From Chloroflexota bacterium (lineage in GTDB: Bacteria; Chloroflexota; Chloroflexia; Thermomicrobiales; UBA6265), in contig JAEWEG010000003.1 of NCBI GenBank assembly GCA_023389575.1, positions 1 to 17,344 of the forward strand: a stretch of 17,344 bases of DNA. The letters run 5' to 3'. A model generated the notes under the pieces. That model did not search any database. It saw only the letters and a list, made by a program, of their open reading frames with translations, and was not told the origin of the DNA. This document shows positions 7,461 through 15,356 of this stretch, one piece after another. Every line of letters starts with the position of its first letter. Position 1 is the first letter of the stretch. The translations under genes and the position numbers were made by a program.

Positions 7461-8088
7461 GACAGATGTGTCCTTGGCCAGCATGGCGAAGGCACACCCG
7501 GAATGTGAGTTGTCAGAGGGTGACTCTGTCGTGATCGAGTCCGGGCGCGCCTGACGGCATGGCACTCGGACGAACACCCAGGATGTGGTTTTCCAGGTTC
7601 CAGGGCTGGCTTCCCGGCCAGGGCGATGGAGCGTGGCTCCGTGGGAACCGCTCGGTGGTCGCCCGTCGTCCGAGAAGCATTAGCCAAGCATTGTCAGTGG
7701 CACGTCATGTCCTCTCACTGCGGCACGTACTCTGCGGGCCAGATTAGGGATGAGGATCGCGAATGTCAACTGGGAGTTGATGGGCTCCTGGCGTGCTCGG
7801 TACGTCATGTTTTCAGTTCGGGGAAGTCGAGGTATGAGCAGAGACGGCGTGTATATCGTAGGGAGGACCTAATCGGCACGATGGTGCGGTGGCTAGCGCG
7901 AACGTGCCGATGTATGGTCCTCCGCCCAGCCAGCCACGATCTCGAACGTCGCCACGATGTGCCTGGCTGGCGTGTGGCCCTCCTGCGGCGTTCTACATGG
8001 ATGGAGCGTGCCATCGCCAGCTTGATGACCTGTGCGAAGGCCGGTCGCGGAGACGTGCTGTACAGGAACAGCGGGCCGGGCGCTGGTG
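7461..8088. other. 628-base stretch without a convincing gene
   Basis: Lies between two leftward genes. Open frames here are short, arginine- and tryptophan-rich and resemble nothing known. One frame ending at 8120 has GGGAGGA near 7861-7867 but a poor protein and overlaps the glycosyltransferase end. I see a small hairpin at 7766-7780 (TCAACT, loop GGG, AGTTGA), a 5-bp stem at about 7609-7624, and the word ACGTCATGT twice, about 100 bases apart (near 7702 and 7802). Promoter and leader for the methyltransferase should lie near 7461-7560, but no clear boxes are visible. No tRNA-like fold was found. Confidence 0.5.
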
Positions 8089-9714
8089 TCACGGAATGCC
8101 ACCGGCCGGGTCGGTGGTGACGCTGGATCTGGCCGTGGTTGCCGGGGACGTATCGCGCGTGGCGAGAGGGAGCCGCCAGGTGGCGACGCGGGCCACGAGG
8201 TAGAGCACGATCGGCGCTGTCAGGAACAGGGCCAGGAACTGGTGGATGCGGAACCGGGTCCACCCGGAGTTGTAATGGCCGTAAATGAACATCGGGTAGT
8301 AGACGAGGCCGAGGGTGGAGGCGATCACCACGTAGATCCTGCTCAGCCGGTCGGGGTGCAGGGCTAGAAGCGCGATGATCGGGATCAGGTACCAGCCGTA
8401 AAGGTTGGTCATGCACAGGAAGAGCAGGAGCAGGGTTTCGGCGGCGGCGAGCGGCGCGGGGCGACCTTTCCAGACCGCCGCGGCCAGGGCGAGCATGCCG
8501 ATCACGAAGGCGACCGTGAAGCCCTGGGAGATGTTGTCCTGCACGCTCTGGGGAACGATCTCGAAGCTGGGCCGGCTGAGCGCGAACTCGGTATCGGCGC
8601 GGGCGTGGGCTTCCTCGTGCTGGGCGTACTGGCGGGCCAGTGAGAGCGGGGAGACGTGGTCCATCTCCTGCGACTCCTCGAGGCCATTGATCAGGCCGTC
8701 GACCAGTTCCCCCTCGCCCCAGTAGGGCGCGCAGACCGCGACGACGGTGGCGGCGGTGAGCGCCACGGTGAGGACGATCCGCTTCCATCCCCATCGTTCC
8801 CGGAGGGCGACGACGATGAAGATCGGCAGCAGGGCTCCGGAGTACAGCTTGACGAGGGTAGCCAGCGCCAGCAGCGGACCCGCCAGCGGCGAGCGATGCT
8901 GGAGCGCGACCACGGCCGCCACCAGGAACACGGTAATGAGGACATCGTTGTGGCCGTTGGCGATGCCTTCGAACAGCACCAGCGGGTTGGCGGCGAACAT
9001 CGCCACGGCAAGCCACATGAGACGGCTCCGGCGGTGATGCCAGCCAATGACGAGGGCGGTGGCGGCGATCAACAGCGCGTTGAACACCTTCAGCGCGATC
9101 AGCGTGTGGATGAAGTCGTCGAACCCGGCGATGAGGGCCGGAATGGCGGTGAAGATCAGCCAGGCTGGACCATAAAAGAGCTTGACGTCGGTGAGGAACG
9201 CGGGGCCAGCGTAGGAATCCGGCCGGTAGTTCGCGAACGTGGCGATGTACGGGTTCTTGTCGTAATGGAAGGTCAACTTGAGCTCGATCATGTAGTTGAA
9301 CACGTCGAGCGCGCCGACCGGGTAGAGCATGACATTGATCGCGGCCGGAATCACCACGATGGCGAGCAGCCCGATCCTGCCGAACCAGGAGAGCCGGGGC
9401 ACGAACTGGAGCAGCAGGATGGCGGCGGCATAGGCGGCCGAGATCAGCAGGAAGAGGGCGAGCGTCTGGCGCAGCGTTGGGGAGTCGAAGCCGCCGGGGA
9501 TCTTCTCGAACGAGAAGTGGTTGTTGGCGCGGTTTTCGAGCAGGCCGTACCAGCGGTGCAGGGACAGCCACGCGCCGGTGGTGACCATGGCGATGGCGGC
9601 GAGGATGACTCCGCTCCAGAAGCCGAGTGTGCGAGAAGGCGGTTCGGGCGCCGGCGTGGCGGTGGGTTCAGGCGGATTGCCTGGGGTTGAGGGGACGTCA
9701 GTGTCTGATGGCAT
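8089..9714 (-). CDS. Multispanning GT-C glycosyltransferase, MptA/B-like (polyprenol-phosphate sugar dependent)
   Basis: A 541-residue membrane protein with about 11-13 hydrophobic helices after a Pro/Thr-rich cytoplasmic tail of 30 residues. Features of GT-C enzymes that take a mannose from a polyprenyl phosphate donor are visible: an early extracytoplasmic acidic motif LDVFNY (Asp137), YDKNPY (151-156), KLFYGPAW (178-185), NGHNDVL (253-259) and VKLYSG (288-293). These match the pattern of MptA/MptB alpha-1,6-mannosyltransferases and the wider GT87/DUF2029 group. It would extend a glycolipid or cell-envelope glycan on the outer face of the membrane. The start at 9714 has AGGGG eight bases upstream; ATG 9789 would add 25 residues. 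It stands alone, divergent from the hydrolase pair. Donor and acceptor are inferred only from family resemblance. Confidence 0.75.
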   Translation of the reverse strand: MPSDTDVPSTPGNPPEPTATPAPEPPSRTLGFWSGVILAAIAMVTTGAWLSLHRWYGLLENRANNHFSFEKIPGGFDSPTLRQTLALFLLISAAYAAAILLLQFVPRLSWFGRIGLLAIVVIPAAINVMLYPVGALDVFNYMIELKLTFHYDKNPYIATFANYRPDSYAGPAFLTDVKLFYGPAWLIFTAIPALIAGFDDFIHTLIALKVFNALLIAATALVIGWHHRRSRLMWLAVAMFAANPLVLFEGIANGHNDVLITVFLVAAVVALQHRSPLAGPLLALATLVKLYSGALLPIFIVVALRERWGWKRIVLTVALTAATVVAVCAPYWGEGELVDGLINGLEESQEMDHVSPLSLARQYAQHEEAHARADTEFALSRPSFEIVPQSVQDNISQGFTVAFVIGMLALAAAVWKGRPAPLAAAETLLLLFLCMTNLYGWYLIPIIALLALHPDRLSRIYVVIASTLGLVYYPMFIYGHYNSGWTRFRIHQFLALFLTAPIVLYLVARVATWRLPLATRDTSPATTARSSVTTDPAGGIP

Positions 9715-9939
9715 GGCGGCAGCCCCTGGCTGTGACCGGAAAGGACCCATTGGGATCGTGGCGCGAGCAACGCTCCCAAGCGGATTCATTGCACCACGAA
9801 TGTCAAGGATTTGTCATCCAAACCGGCGCACAAATGAAAGGGTTCCGTCCGTGGCGCATTGCGGTGACAATGCGGGCGACTCGATGGGCACGCGCCCACC
9901 TGGAACCTGGCCGGGGACAGCCCGGCACTGGAGGCACCT
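9715..9939. other. Divergent intergenic region
   Basis: Separates the leftward glycosyltransferase from the rightward hydrolases. A perfect TTGACA on the minus strand (complement of 9801-9806) could be a -35 box, but no -10 box sits at 16-18 bases. On the plus strand TTGTCA at 9812-9817 is followed by only a weak -10. The more AT-rich patch around 9785-9840 is the likeliest promoter area for both directions. Confidence 0.4.
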
Positions 9940-10917
9940 GTGACGATTCGTGGTCTGGCGAAGGATCACCAGACATCCGTGAAGCGGCCGGCCGACTTCG
10001 ACGCCTTCTGGGAGGGGATCCTGGCGGAAGTGGACGAAATTCCGCTGGATCCCACGATGGAATACCTGCCCTACCGTTCCACCGATGAGGTGGAGGTGTT
10101 CGAGATTGGCTACACCAGCCTCGATGGCGTGCGCATCGCCGGGTGGTACTGCCGCCCGCGCGAGGGCTGGGGAACCGCGCCCTTTCCAGGGCTGAGCATC
10201 GTGCCGGGGTATGTGTCCGAGCCCACCCTGCCGAAATCGTGGGCGAAGCTGGGCTACGCGACCATCGGCGTGGCCCCGCGTGGCAAGCTGCGGTCCAACG
10301 GGCAGTTCAATCCTGGCTATCCGGGCCTGCTGATCCACAACATCGTGGATCCCAACACCTATGGGTACAAGGGCTTCTACATCGACGCGGTTCGGGCGAT
10401 TGATTTCCTGCTGTCGCGGCCGGAAGTGGATGCGACCCGGATTGGCGTGCATGGCGGCAGCCAGGGCGGGGCGCTGACGCTGATCTCGGCGGCGTTGAGG
10501 CCGGATGCCGTCACCTGTGGGGCGGCCGGCGCGCCCTACCTGGCGGGGTACATGGATTGCGCGGCGCTGACGCATTCGTATCCGTACGAGGAGATGAACG
10601 AGTACCTGCGCCTGTATCCCGAGCGGGAAGAGGCGATGCGGTCGACGCTGGAGTACTACGACTGCATCAACTTCGCCTCGCGAATCAAGGCCTCCATGCT
10701 GATGTATGTCGGGCTTGCCGATGATGTGGTGCCGCCGGAAACCGCGTACGACCTGGAGAAGGTCATGACCTGCCCGGTGGAGATTCACGCCTACGACCGG
10801 TGTGGCCACGAGGCGGGAATCTACTGGGAGATGCCGGTCATCGAGGCGTTCCTCGCGGAGCACCTGAAGCCGTCGGTCGCGCAATCTGGGCTTCACGCCC
10901 AGGATACAGAGGGTTAG
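9940..10917 (+). CDS. Alpha/beta hydrolase, acetyl xylan esterase (AXE1)-like, intact triad
   Basis: A 325-residue carbohydrate-esterase-family-7-like protein, about the usual length (318-325). The opening FDAFWEGILAEVDEIPLDP and the fold order match AXE1/cephalosporin deacetylases. The nucleophile elbow is GVHGGSQGGA with Ser174; the acid is Asp261 in VGLADDVVPP; the histidine is His290 in CGHEAG. An RG motif after the oxyanion region (APRGKLRSNG, 112-121) is also family-typical. Such enzymes remove acetyl groups from xylo-oligosaccharides or cephalosporin C. No signal peptide is seen, so it should act in the cytoplasm on imported oligosaccharides. The GTG start has GGAGG at 9930-9934, five bases upstream. 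The next gene starts six bases after its stop and encodes a paralogue. Exact substrate unknown. Confidence 0.9.
   Translation: MTIRGLAKDHQTSVKRPADFDAFWEGILAEVDEIPLDPTMEYLPYRSTDEVEVFEIGYTSLDGVRIAGWYCRPREGWGTAPFPGLSIVPGYVSEPTLPKSWAKLGYATIGVAPRGKLRSNGQFNPGYPGLLIHNIVDPNTYGYKGFYIDAVRAIDFLLSRPEVDATRIGVHGGSQGGALTLISAALRPDAVTCGAAGAPYLAGYMDCAALTHSYPYEEMNEYLRLYPEREEAMRSTLEYYDCINFASRIKASMLMYVGLADDVVPPETAYDLEKVMTCPVEIHAYDRCGHEAGIYWEMPVIEAFLAEHLKPSVAQSGLHAQDTEG
10886..10902 (+). other. Hairpin at the end of the first hydrolase gene
   Basis: CTGGGC and GCCCAG form a 6-bp stem around the loop TTCAC, 13 bases before the stop. No T run follows. It might modulate read-through into the second gene, or be chance in GC-rich code. 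Confidence 0.3.
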
Positions 10918-10923
10918 TCGAGC

Positions 10924-11877
10924 ATGGTTTCCTCACAGCCGGCCAGCGTGAAGCCGGAAGATTTCGATGCCTATTGGGACGCGATCGACTCGGAACTGGC
11001 CGCGATTCCGGCGGCTCCGGAGTCCGAGATCAGTCCCCTCCACTCGACGGAGCATTCGACCACCTACAAGGTGCGGTTGACCAGCATCGGCCCGTACCGG
11101 ATCGAGGTGTTCCTGAGCATTCCCGATGGCGAGGGGCCGTTCCCCGCCATCATGCTCGCGCCGGGGTACGGAAGCGTGGTGGTTCCTCCCTCCTACGATG
11201 ACCGGATGCGGTACGTGGCGATGGCGATCCGCTACCGTGGCACCCGGGGCGCGGACAAGCCCTACGCCGCCAGGTATCCCGGCCTGCTGACCGATGGGAT
11301 CGAGGACGCTGGCGCCTGGAAGTACCGGGGCATCCTGGCCGATACGCTGCGGGCGTTCGAGTACCTGGTTGGCCTGCCGATGGTGAACACCAACCGGGTG
11401 GCGATTAATGGGAACGACATCGGCCTCATCGTCGCGGCGCGGCGCGCGGGCGTGACCGCGCTGTCGGTGAACGCCGGGTTCTTCTACCGGTTGACCGACC
11501 TCTACCCCGCCACCGAGGCGTACCCGTTCGAGGAGATCAACGACTACCTGCGCGAGTTCCCCGATCGGAAAGACGCGGTGAACAGGACGCTGTCCTACTT
11601 CGACCCGCTGCACCACGCGCCCGCCGCGATCACGGACACGTTCGTGGTGGTGAACGATCCAGGCGCGACGGGCGGTCCGGAATGGATGGCGCCACTCGTG
11701 CAGTCTCTCGGCGGGGCGGTCGAGCAGTATTCGATGACGCACGAGGGGCAGACGGACTACGACGCGGTGGACCGCTGGATCGCCCAGCAGCAGGGCGTAC
11801 CTCCCCGGCCTCGAACCTGGGAAACGGCCGACATCGGTCCGTGGTCCGCTGGTCGTGGTGAATTCCGACAGGATTGA
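10924..11877 (+). CDS. AXE1-like alpha/beta hydrolase paralogue with Asp in place of the Ser nucleophile
   Basis: A 317-residue paralogue of the preceding esterase-like protein: the N-terminal pattern (KPEDFDAYWDAI, AAIPAAP) and later PFEEINDYLREFPDR mirror the first gene (PYEEMNEYLRLYPER). The nucleophile elbow aligns without gaps, but HGGSQGG becomes NGNDIGL, so Ser174 is replaced by Asp165. The acid position Asp261 aligns with Gly247, although Asp245 lies two residues away. A histidine in a similar setting is retained (MTHEG, His273, after a three-residue gap). It is therefore either a non-catalytic partner of its neighbour or an enzyme with an aspartate nucleophile, as in haloalkane dehalogenases and epoxide hydrolases. 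It starts six bases after the upstream stop, so the two are co-translated. It converges on the regulator gene, whose stop is 11 bases away. Confidence 0.85.
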   Translation: MVSSQPASVKPEDFDAYWDAIDSELAAIPAAPESEISPLHSTEHSTTYKVRLTSIGPYRIEVFLSIPDGEGPFPAIMLAPGYGSVVVPPSYDDRMRYVAMAIRYRGTRGADKPYAARYPGLLTDGIEDAGAWKYRGILADTLRAFEYLVGLPMVNTNRVAINGNDIGLIVAARRAGVTALSVNAGFFYRLTDLYPATEAYPFEEINDYLREFPDRKDAVNRTLSYFDPLHHAPAAITDTFVVVNDPGATGGPEWMAPLVQSLGGAVEQYSMTHEGQTDYDAVDRWIAQQQGVPPRPRTWETADIGPWSAGRGEFRQD

Positions 11878-11888
11878 CGAGGTTCTGA

Positions 11889-14800
11889 TCAGGATGCGAC
11901 GGCTTCGGCGGGTGTGGCGGCGGCGCACACCCGCCGCGCGAGCCGCGTCGCGTCCTCGATGGACAGGGCTCGCCCGGCCGCTTCGGCGGCCTCGGCGCTG
12001 GTGGTGTTGAGCAAGGCTCGAGTCGCTTCGTGGTGCTCCCAATACCGCTTTTCGTCCTGCGCAGTGAAGGCCTCACCCGTTTCGAGGATTCGTTCACGGG
12101 TCGTGACCATCAGCGCCAACCCGTCGGCCGGGTGCCCGACCTCCTTGGCTAGATAGCCAACGAGAAGGAGGCAACCCAGGTAATCCCCGACGGTGCTCAG
12201 GGCTTCCATCAGGTCGATTATCTGGCCGAAGACTTCCAAGGCGGCGATCGGATCGGTTTTACTCAGCAGGTCCGCGTGGGTGGCGCGGGTAGCAACCACC
12301 ATCCGCTGGGAACCGATTTCCGCGAACAGGTTCGATGCACGCAGTATTGCCGCGGTGGCCGCGGCACGGTCGCCAGACTCGAAATGGAGTGAGCAGGAAT
12401 AATAGGCGGTCCAGGCCAGGGCATCCATGTCGTTGACGAGCGCGGCGGCCTGCTCGGTTTGTGCCAGCAGCGTCCGCATTCCCTCAAAATCACCCAGGTC
12501 GAGGGCAATCCCGATCTGGTTCAGAAGCACTCGGGCGGCGTAGAAGTGGTTGGCTGTTTCTTGCGCCAATGCAAACGCTTCATTGAGATAGACCCTGGCC
12601 GACTCCTGTTCTCCCTTGAATGTCAGGGCTATACCCAGCGACATCAGATGGTCCAGGATGCTGATTGGATCGCCGGTCCGACGGGCCAGGGGAAGCAGGT
12701 CCTGGTTGAGGGTGATGCAGGCATCCCATTCGCTGTCGTACCTGAGCAACAGGCAACTGAGCACGCCTGCCCGCAGGATGCCGATCGGATTCTTGGTTTG
12801 GGCGGCGAGTTCACGGGCGCGTTGGGCCCAGGCGCGGGCCTCATCGTACCGCGCGAGGCGCACCGCGAACCTGCCGAGGGCAGCGGTTCCCAGCAAGTGA
12901 TCAGCGTTCGGGGTGGATGGTGCAATCTTCAGCGCCCGCTGGAGACGGTTGAACCCTTCGCGAGCGAGGCCCTGAGCATCCCATAGCCAGGCCGTGTCGG
13001 TCATGATCTCCAGGGCGAGCGCGGAGGGAGCCTCCGGCGATGCCGCCCAGTCGAGCACCGAACGCAAGGTGTCGAGTTCGCGCCGGAAGCGTGCCATCAC
13101 CTCTATCTGGTTCACACCTTCGAGGCCCTTTGCGGCCCACGCGGCCAATTGCCGGTAGAAAGCGCCCTGACGGCGACGAAGGTCTGGGAGTTCTCCGGCG
13201 TGTTCCAGCAGCAGGTGAGCCACCTCCCGGACGGTCTGGAGCATGGTTAGCCGGCGAACGCCATCGACAACCTCCCATTGGGCCAGGCTTGCTTCCGCCA
13301 GCCTGTTTGCGAACATCTCGGCATCGTCGCCCGCCAGCATCCGCAGCGCGTCGGGTTCGATTCCGCCGGGAAAGAGGGCCAGTTGGCGGAAGAGGGTCTG
13401 CTCGGCGGTCATGAGCAGATCGTGGCTCCAGAGCACCACATCCTCAAGTGAACGCTGACGGTCGGGCAGGTCGTGGGGACCATCCCGCAGCACGGCCAGT
13501 CGCTTGTGTTGCTGTATCTGGGCCAGGACATCCGTTGGGGATCGATCGCCGCACCGCGCCGCGGCAAGTTCGATCGCAAGCGGCAAACCGTCCAACTGGA
13601 TGCACAGGGAATTGATGCTGCGCTCGTCCTCTCTTTGAGGGGTGACATCGAGCGCTTCCAGAATCTGCCAGAAGAGTTCGGTGGCGCCCCGCCGGGGTTG
13701 CAACTCGGCGGCGGGATCGGGGAGGGCAAGTGGATCCAGCCGCAGCAACCGCTCGGCCCGCAGGCGAAGCGGGATACGGCTGGTGGCGAGCACCGTCAGG
13801 TTCGGACAGGCCTCCAGCAGTTCGGCGATACCGGTTGCCGCGTCTTCGAGTTGCTCAAGGTTATCCAGCACCAGCAGCGCGGTGCGTGCGCGGAGATGGG
13901 CGATAACCTGGTCCTGCTTGGTGCTGGTGGGATCGTCGCGCAGTCGAAGCGCGGCCGCGATGGCGTCGAAGAACAGGTCGGGATCGGTGACCGGGGCCAG
14001 GGAGATGAAATGGGCTCCCTCCGGAAAATGGCCGCGAATGCGATGAGCGGCATCCGTGGCGAGCCGGGTTTTGCCGACGCCGCCGGGGCCGACGATCGTC
14101 ACCAGCCGGATCTCCGGTTGGAGCAGAAGGACACCCAGGCGCTCGATCTCTTCGTCCCTGCCGACAGTGCGTGACGGTAGGGCTGGAAGGAACCCCTGGT
14201 TGCTGGGAACGATGGTGAGGTCGGCGCTTTCGGCGGGGGCCTGATCGCGAATGGTTTGGGCCAGGTAACTCGTATCCGCCTCGGGCTCGTCGCCCAGTTC
14301 GCGGTCGAGCATCTCGCGACATCGTTCGTATTGCCGGAGGGCGAGTTCTCGTTGGCCACCGGCGGCATATGCCTGCATCAGCGCCCGGTGGATCGGCTCG
14401 ACGATGGGGTCGGTGGTGAGGAGCGCCTCCAGGTACGGCACCGTGGATAGCGGATCACCCGCGTCGCGGTCCATGGCGGCCAGGGCGAAGACGGCCTGCT
14501 CGCGCTCTGTCCGCAAGGTTTCCCGGCGGCCAATGGGCCAATCGGCGTACGGCTCATCCGCGAGATAGAGCCCGCGATGGAGGTCGAGGGCCCGGCGAAG
14601 CATATGGCGGCTGGTTTCCGGATCGCTTGATTCGGCCTGGGTGACCAGCGTGTGGAACTGGTCGACATCCGTCCAGACCGGCGCTCCGGCAGCGATCCCA
14701 ACGGTTTCGCCCCGTGTCTCGATGTAGCGGGATCCTCTGCCGCGCTCGATGTCCGGTTCCAGTGTTCGGCGCAGGGAGTGGAGTGTCTTGTAGAGGGCGT

Positions 14801-15047
14801 TGTTCCCGGCGCTCAGGTCCAGGTCGGGCCAGAGCAGGTCGAGCAGTTGTTCGCGATGCACCTGATGGCCGCTTGCGTTGAGCAGGACCAGGAGCAGGGT
14901 GCGCCCCTTGCGACCCTTCCAGGCGTCGCGGCCGAGCACGCGGTCGCCCAGCGCGATCTCGGATGGACCGAGGAGACGGACCTTGAGGAGAGGTGCTTTG
15001 GTGGCGGACACGGTATCGAACCCTGGTATGTACCCGGCGCGGAACAT
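11889..15047 (-). CDS. SARP/AfsR-type transcriptional regulator: winged helix, BTAD, NB-ARC ATPase, TPR
   Basis: A 1052-residue STAND-type regulator. Domains in order: OmpR-like winged helix (about 20-118, with GRKGRTLLLVLL and LDLLWPD), bacterial transcriptional activator domain BTAD (about 123-270, ending LGDEPEADTSYL), NB-ARC ATPase with Walker A GPGGVGKT (320-327), Walker B LLVLDN (391-396) and the ATSR sensor (421-424), then GLPLAIELAAARC and a helical region, and a long C-terminal TPR array (about 690-1010). No C-terminal LuxR helix is present. Proteins of this plan switch on target genes when ATP binding is triggered by a ligand or partner sensed through the TPRs. The frame is open up to 15329, but that extension would overlap the peptide gene; ATG 15047 lies just downstream of a -10 box and directly before the winged helix. 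No biosynthetic cluster is adjacent. Target genes unknown. Confidence 0.9.
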   Translation of the reverse strand: MFRAGYIPGFDTVSATKAPLLKVRLLGPSEIALGDRVLGRDAWKGRKGRTLLLVLLNASGHQVHREQLLDLLWPDLDLSAGNNALYKTLHSLRRTLEPDIERGRGSRYIETRGETVGIAAGAPVWTDVDQFHTLVTQAESSDPETSRHMLRRALDLHRGLYLADEPYADWPIGRRETLRTEREQAVFALAAMDRDAGDPLSTVPYLEALLTTDPIVEPIHRALMQAYAAGGQRELALRQYERCREMLDRELGDEPEADTSYLAQTIRDQAPAESADLTIVPSNQGFLPALPSRTVGRDEEIERLGVLLLQPEIRLVTIVGPGGVGKTRLATDAAHRIRGHFPEGAHFISLAPVTDPDLFFDAIAAALRLRDDPTSTKQDQVIAHLRARTALLVLDNLEQLEDAATGIAELLEACPNLTVLATSRIPLRLRAERLLRLDPLALPDPAAELQPRRGATELFWQILEALDVTPQREDERSINSLCIQLDGLPLAIELAAARCGDRSPTDVLAQIQQHKRLAVLRDGPHDLPDRQRSLEDVVLWSHDLLMTAEQTLFRQLALFPGGIEPDALRMLAGDDAEMFANRLAEASLAQWEVVDGVRRLTMLQTVREVAHLLLEHAGELPDLRRRQGAFYRQLAAWAAKGLEGVNQIEVMARFRRELDTLRSVLDWAASPEAPSALALEIMTDTAWLWDAQGLAREGFNRLQRALKIAPSTPNADHLLGTAALGRFAVRLARYDEARAWAQRARELAAQTKNPIGILRAGVLSCLLLRYDSEWDACITLNQDLLPLARRTGDPISILDHLMSLGIALTFKGEQESARVYLNEAFALAQETANHFYAARVLLNQIGIALDLGDFEGMRTLLAQTEQAAALVNDMDALAWTAYYSCSLHFESGDRAAATAAILRASNLFAEIGSQRMVVATRATHADLLSKTDPIAALEVFGQIIDLMEALSTVGDYLGCLLLVGYLAKEVGHPADGLALMVTTRERILETGEAFTAQDEKRYWEHHEATRALLNTTSAEAAEAAGRALSIEDATRLARRVCAAATPAEAVAS

Positions 15048-15069
15048 GGTGGCACGATGGCTCGCCGTC

Positions 15070-15092
15070 AGTATATCCGCGATTTCGGATAT
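15070..15092 (-). promoter_or_regulatory. Promoter -10 box overlapped by an inverted repeat, upstream of the SARP regulator
   Basis: ATATCCG (15073-15079) and CGGATAT (15086-15092) form a perfect 7-bp inverted repeat with a 6-base spacer. Read leftward, TATACT (complement of 15070-15075) overlaps it and would serve as a -10 box 23 bases before the ATG at 15047. No good -35 box is seen. The arrangement suits an operator, possibly for an activator-dependent promoter or autoregulation. Confidence 0.5.
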
Positions 15093-15130
15093 TGGACCTG
15101 GAATCGTGTGTCCGTCGATTCGGAAACGCT

Positions 15131-15158
15131 GACGCCGTCCTCGTACGAGAACGGCGTC
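15131..15158 (-). terminator. Hairpin after the peptide gene, probable terminator
   Basis: A 28-base near-palindrome: GACGCCGT (15131-15138) pairs with ACGGCGTC (15151-15158), with the 10-bp palindrome CTCGTACGAG inside. The single non-pair is C-A in plus-strand RNA but a U-G wobble in minus-strand RNA, so the fold is better in the direction of the peptide gene. It begins 31 bases after that gene's stop and is followed by GTTTCC, a weak T run. Confidence 0.55.
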
Positions 15159-15189
15159 GAACAGGGAATGGTTGTCGGGAGGACCGTTG

Positions 15190-15348
15190 CTAGTCGGTGG
15201 GGTCGATGCAGCCCGGGAACGGCGAGCCGCCAACGCAGAAGTGAGGGTAACGGGCTTCGGCAGCCTCGGGAGCGAGGCCGCCCCCTCCGAGGAAGATGCC
15301 AAAGGCGACGGTTGCGATGACAGCGGCACGGGTAGCGAGTTTCTTCAT
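15190..15348 (-). CDS. Small exported two-cysteine peptide (52 residues), function unknown
   Basis: The ATG at 15348 has a perfect AGGAGGA eight bases upstream (15357-15363), the best ribosome site in the window. The product starts MKKLATRAAVIATVAFGIF, a textbook Sec signal: two lysines and an arginine, a hydrophobic core, a Gly-rich end and APEAAEA before the predicted cleavage after Ala32. The predicted mature peptide is only about 20 residues, RYPHFCVGGSPFPGCIDPTD, with Cys38 and Cys47 spaced eight residues apart, four prolines and no long hydrophobic patch. It could form one disulfide. It is on the same strand as, and just upstream of, the SARP regulator gene, separated by a hairpin and the regulator's promoter. 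I do not recognise the family. A signalling peptide, a small secreted structural peptide or a toxin-like peptide are all possible. Confidence 0.75.
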   Translation of the reverse strand: MKKLATRAAVIATVAFGIFLGGGGLAPEAAEARYPHFCVGGSPFPGCIDPTD

Positions 15349-15356
15349 GGCCGGGT

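Noticed and set aside
7520..7560. TGATCGAGTCC, resembling a tRNA T-arm
   Set aside because: No matching acceptor, D or anticodon arm can be folded around it.
7626..8120. A 164-codon rightward open frame
   Set aside because: Composition is arginine/tryptophan-heavy with scattered cysteines, no recognisable domain, and it runs into the end of the leftward glycosyltransferase.
8656..9690. A 344-codon rightward open frame opposite the glycosyltransferase
   Set aside because: Composition (Gly, Glu, Asp, Arg, His) is that of an antisense frame; the opposite strand encodes regular membrane helices and known motifs.
15048..15329. An in-frame 94-codon N-terminal extension of the SARP regulator
   Set aside because: It is rich in Ser, Pro and Arg, unlike the family, covers the operator, hairpin and the peptide gene in another frame, and has no ribosome site. 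ATG 15047 fits better.
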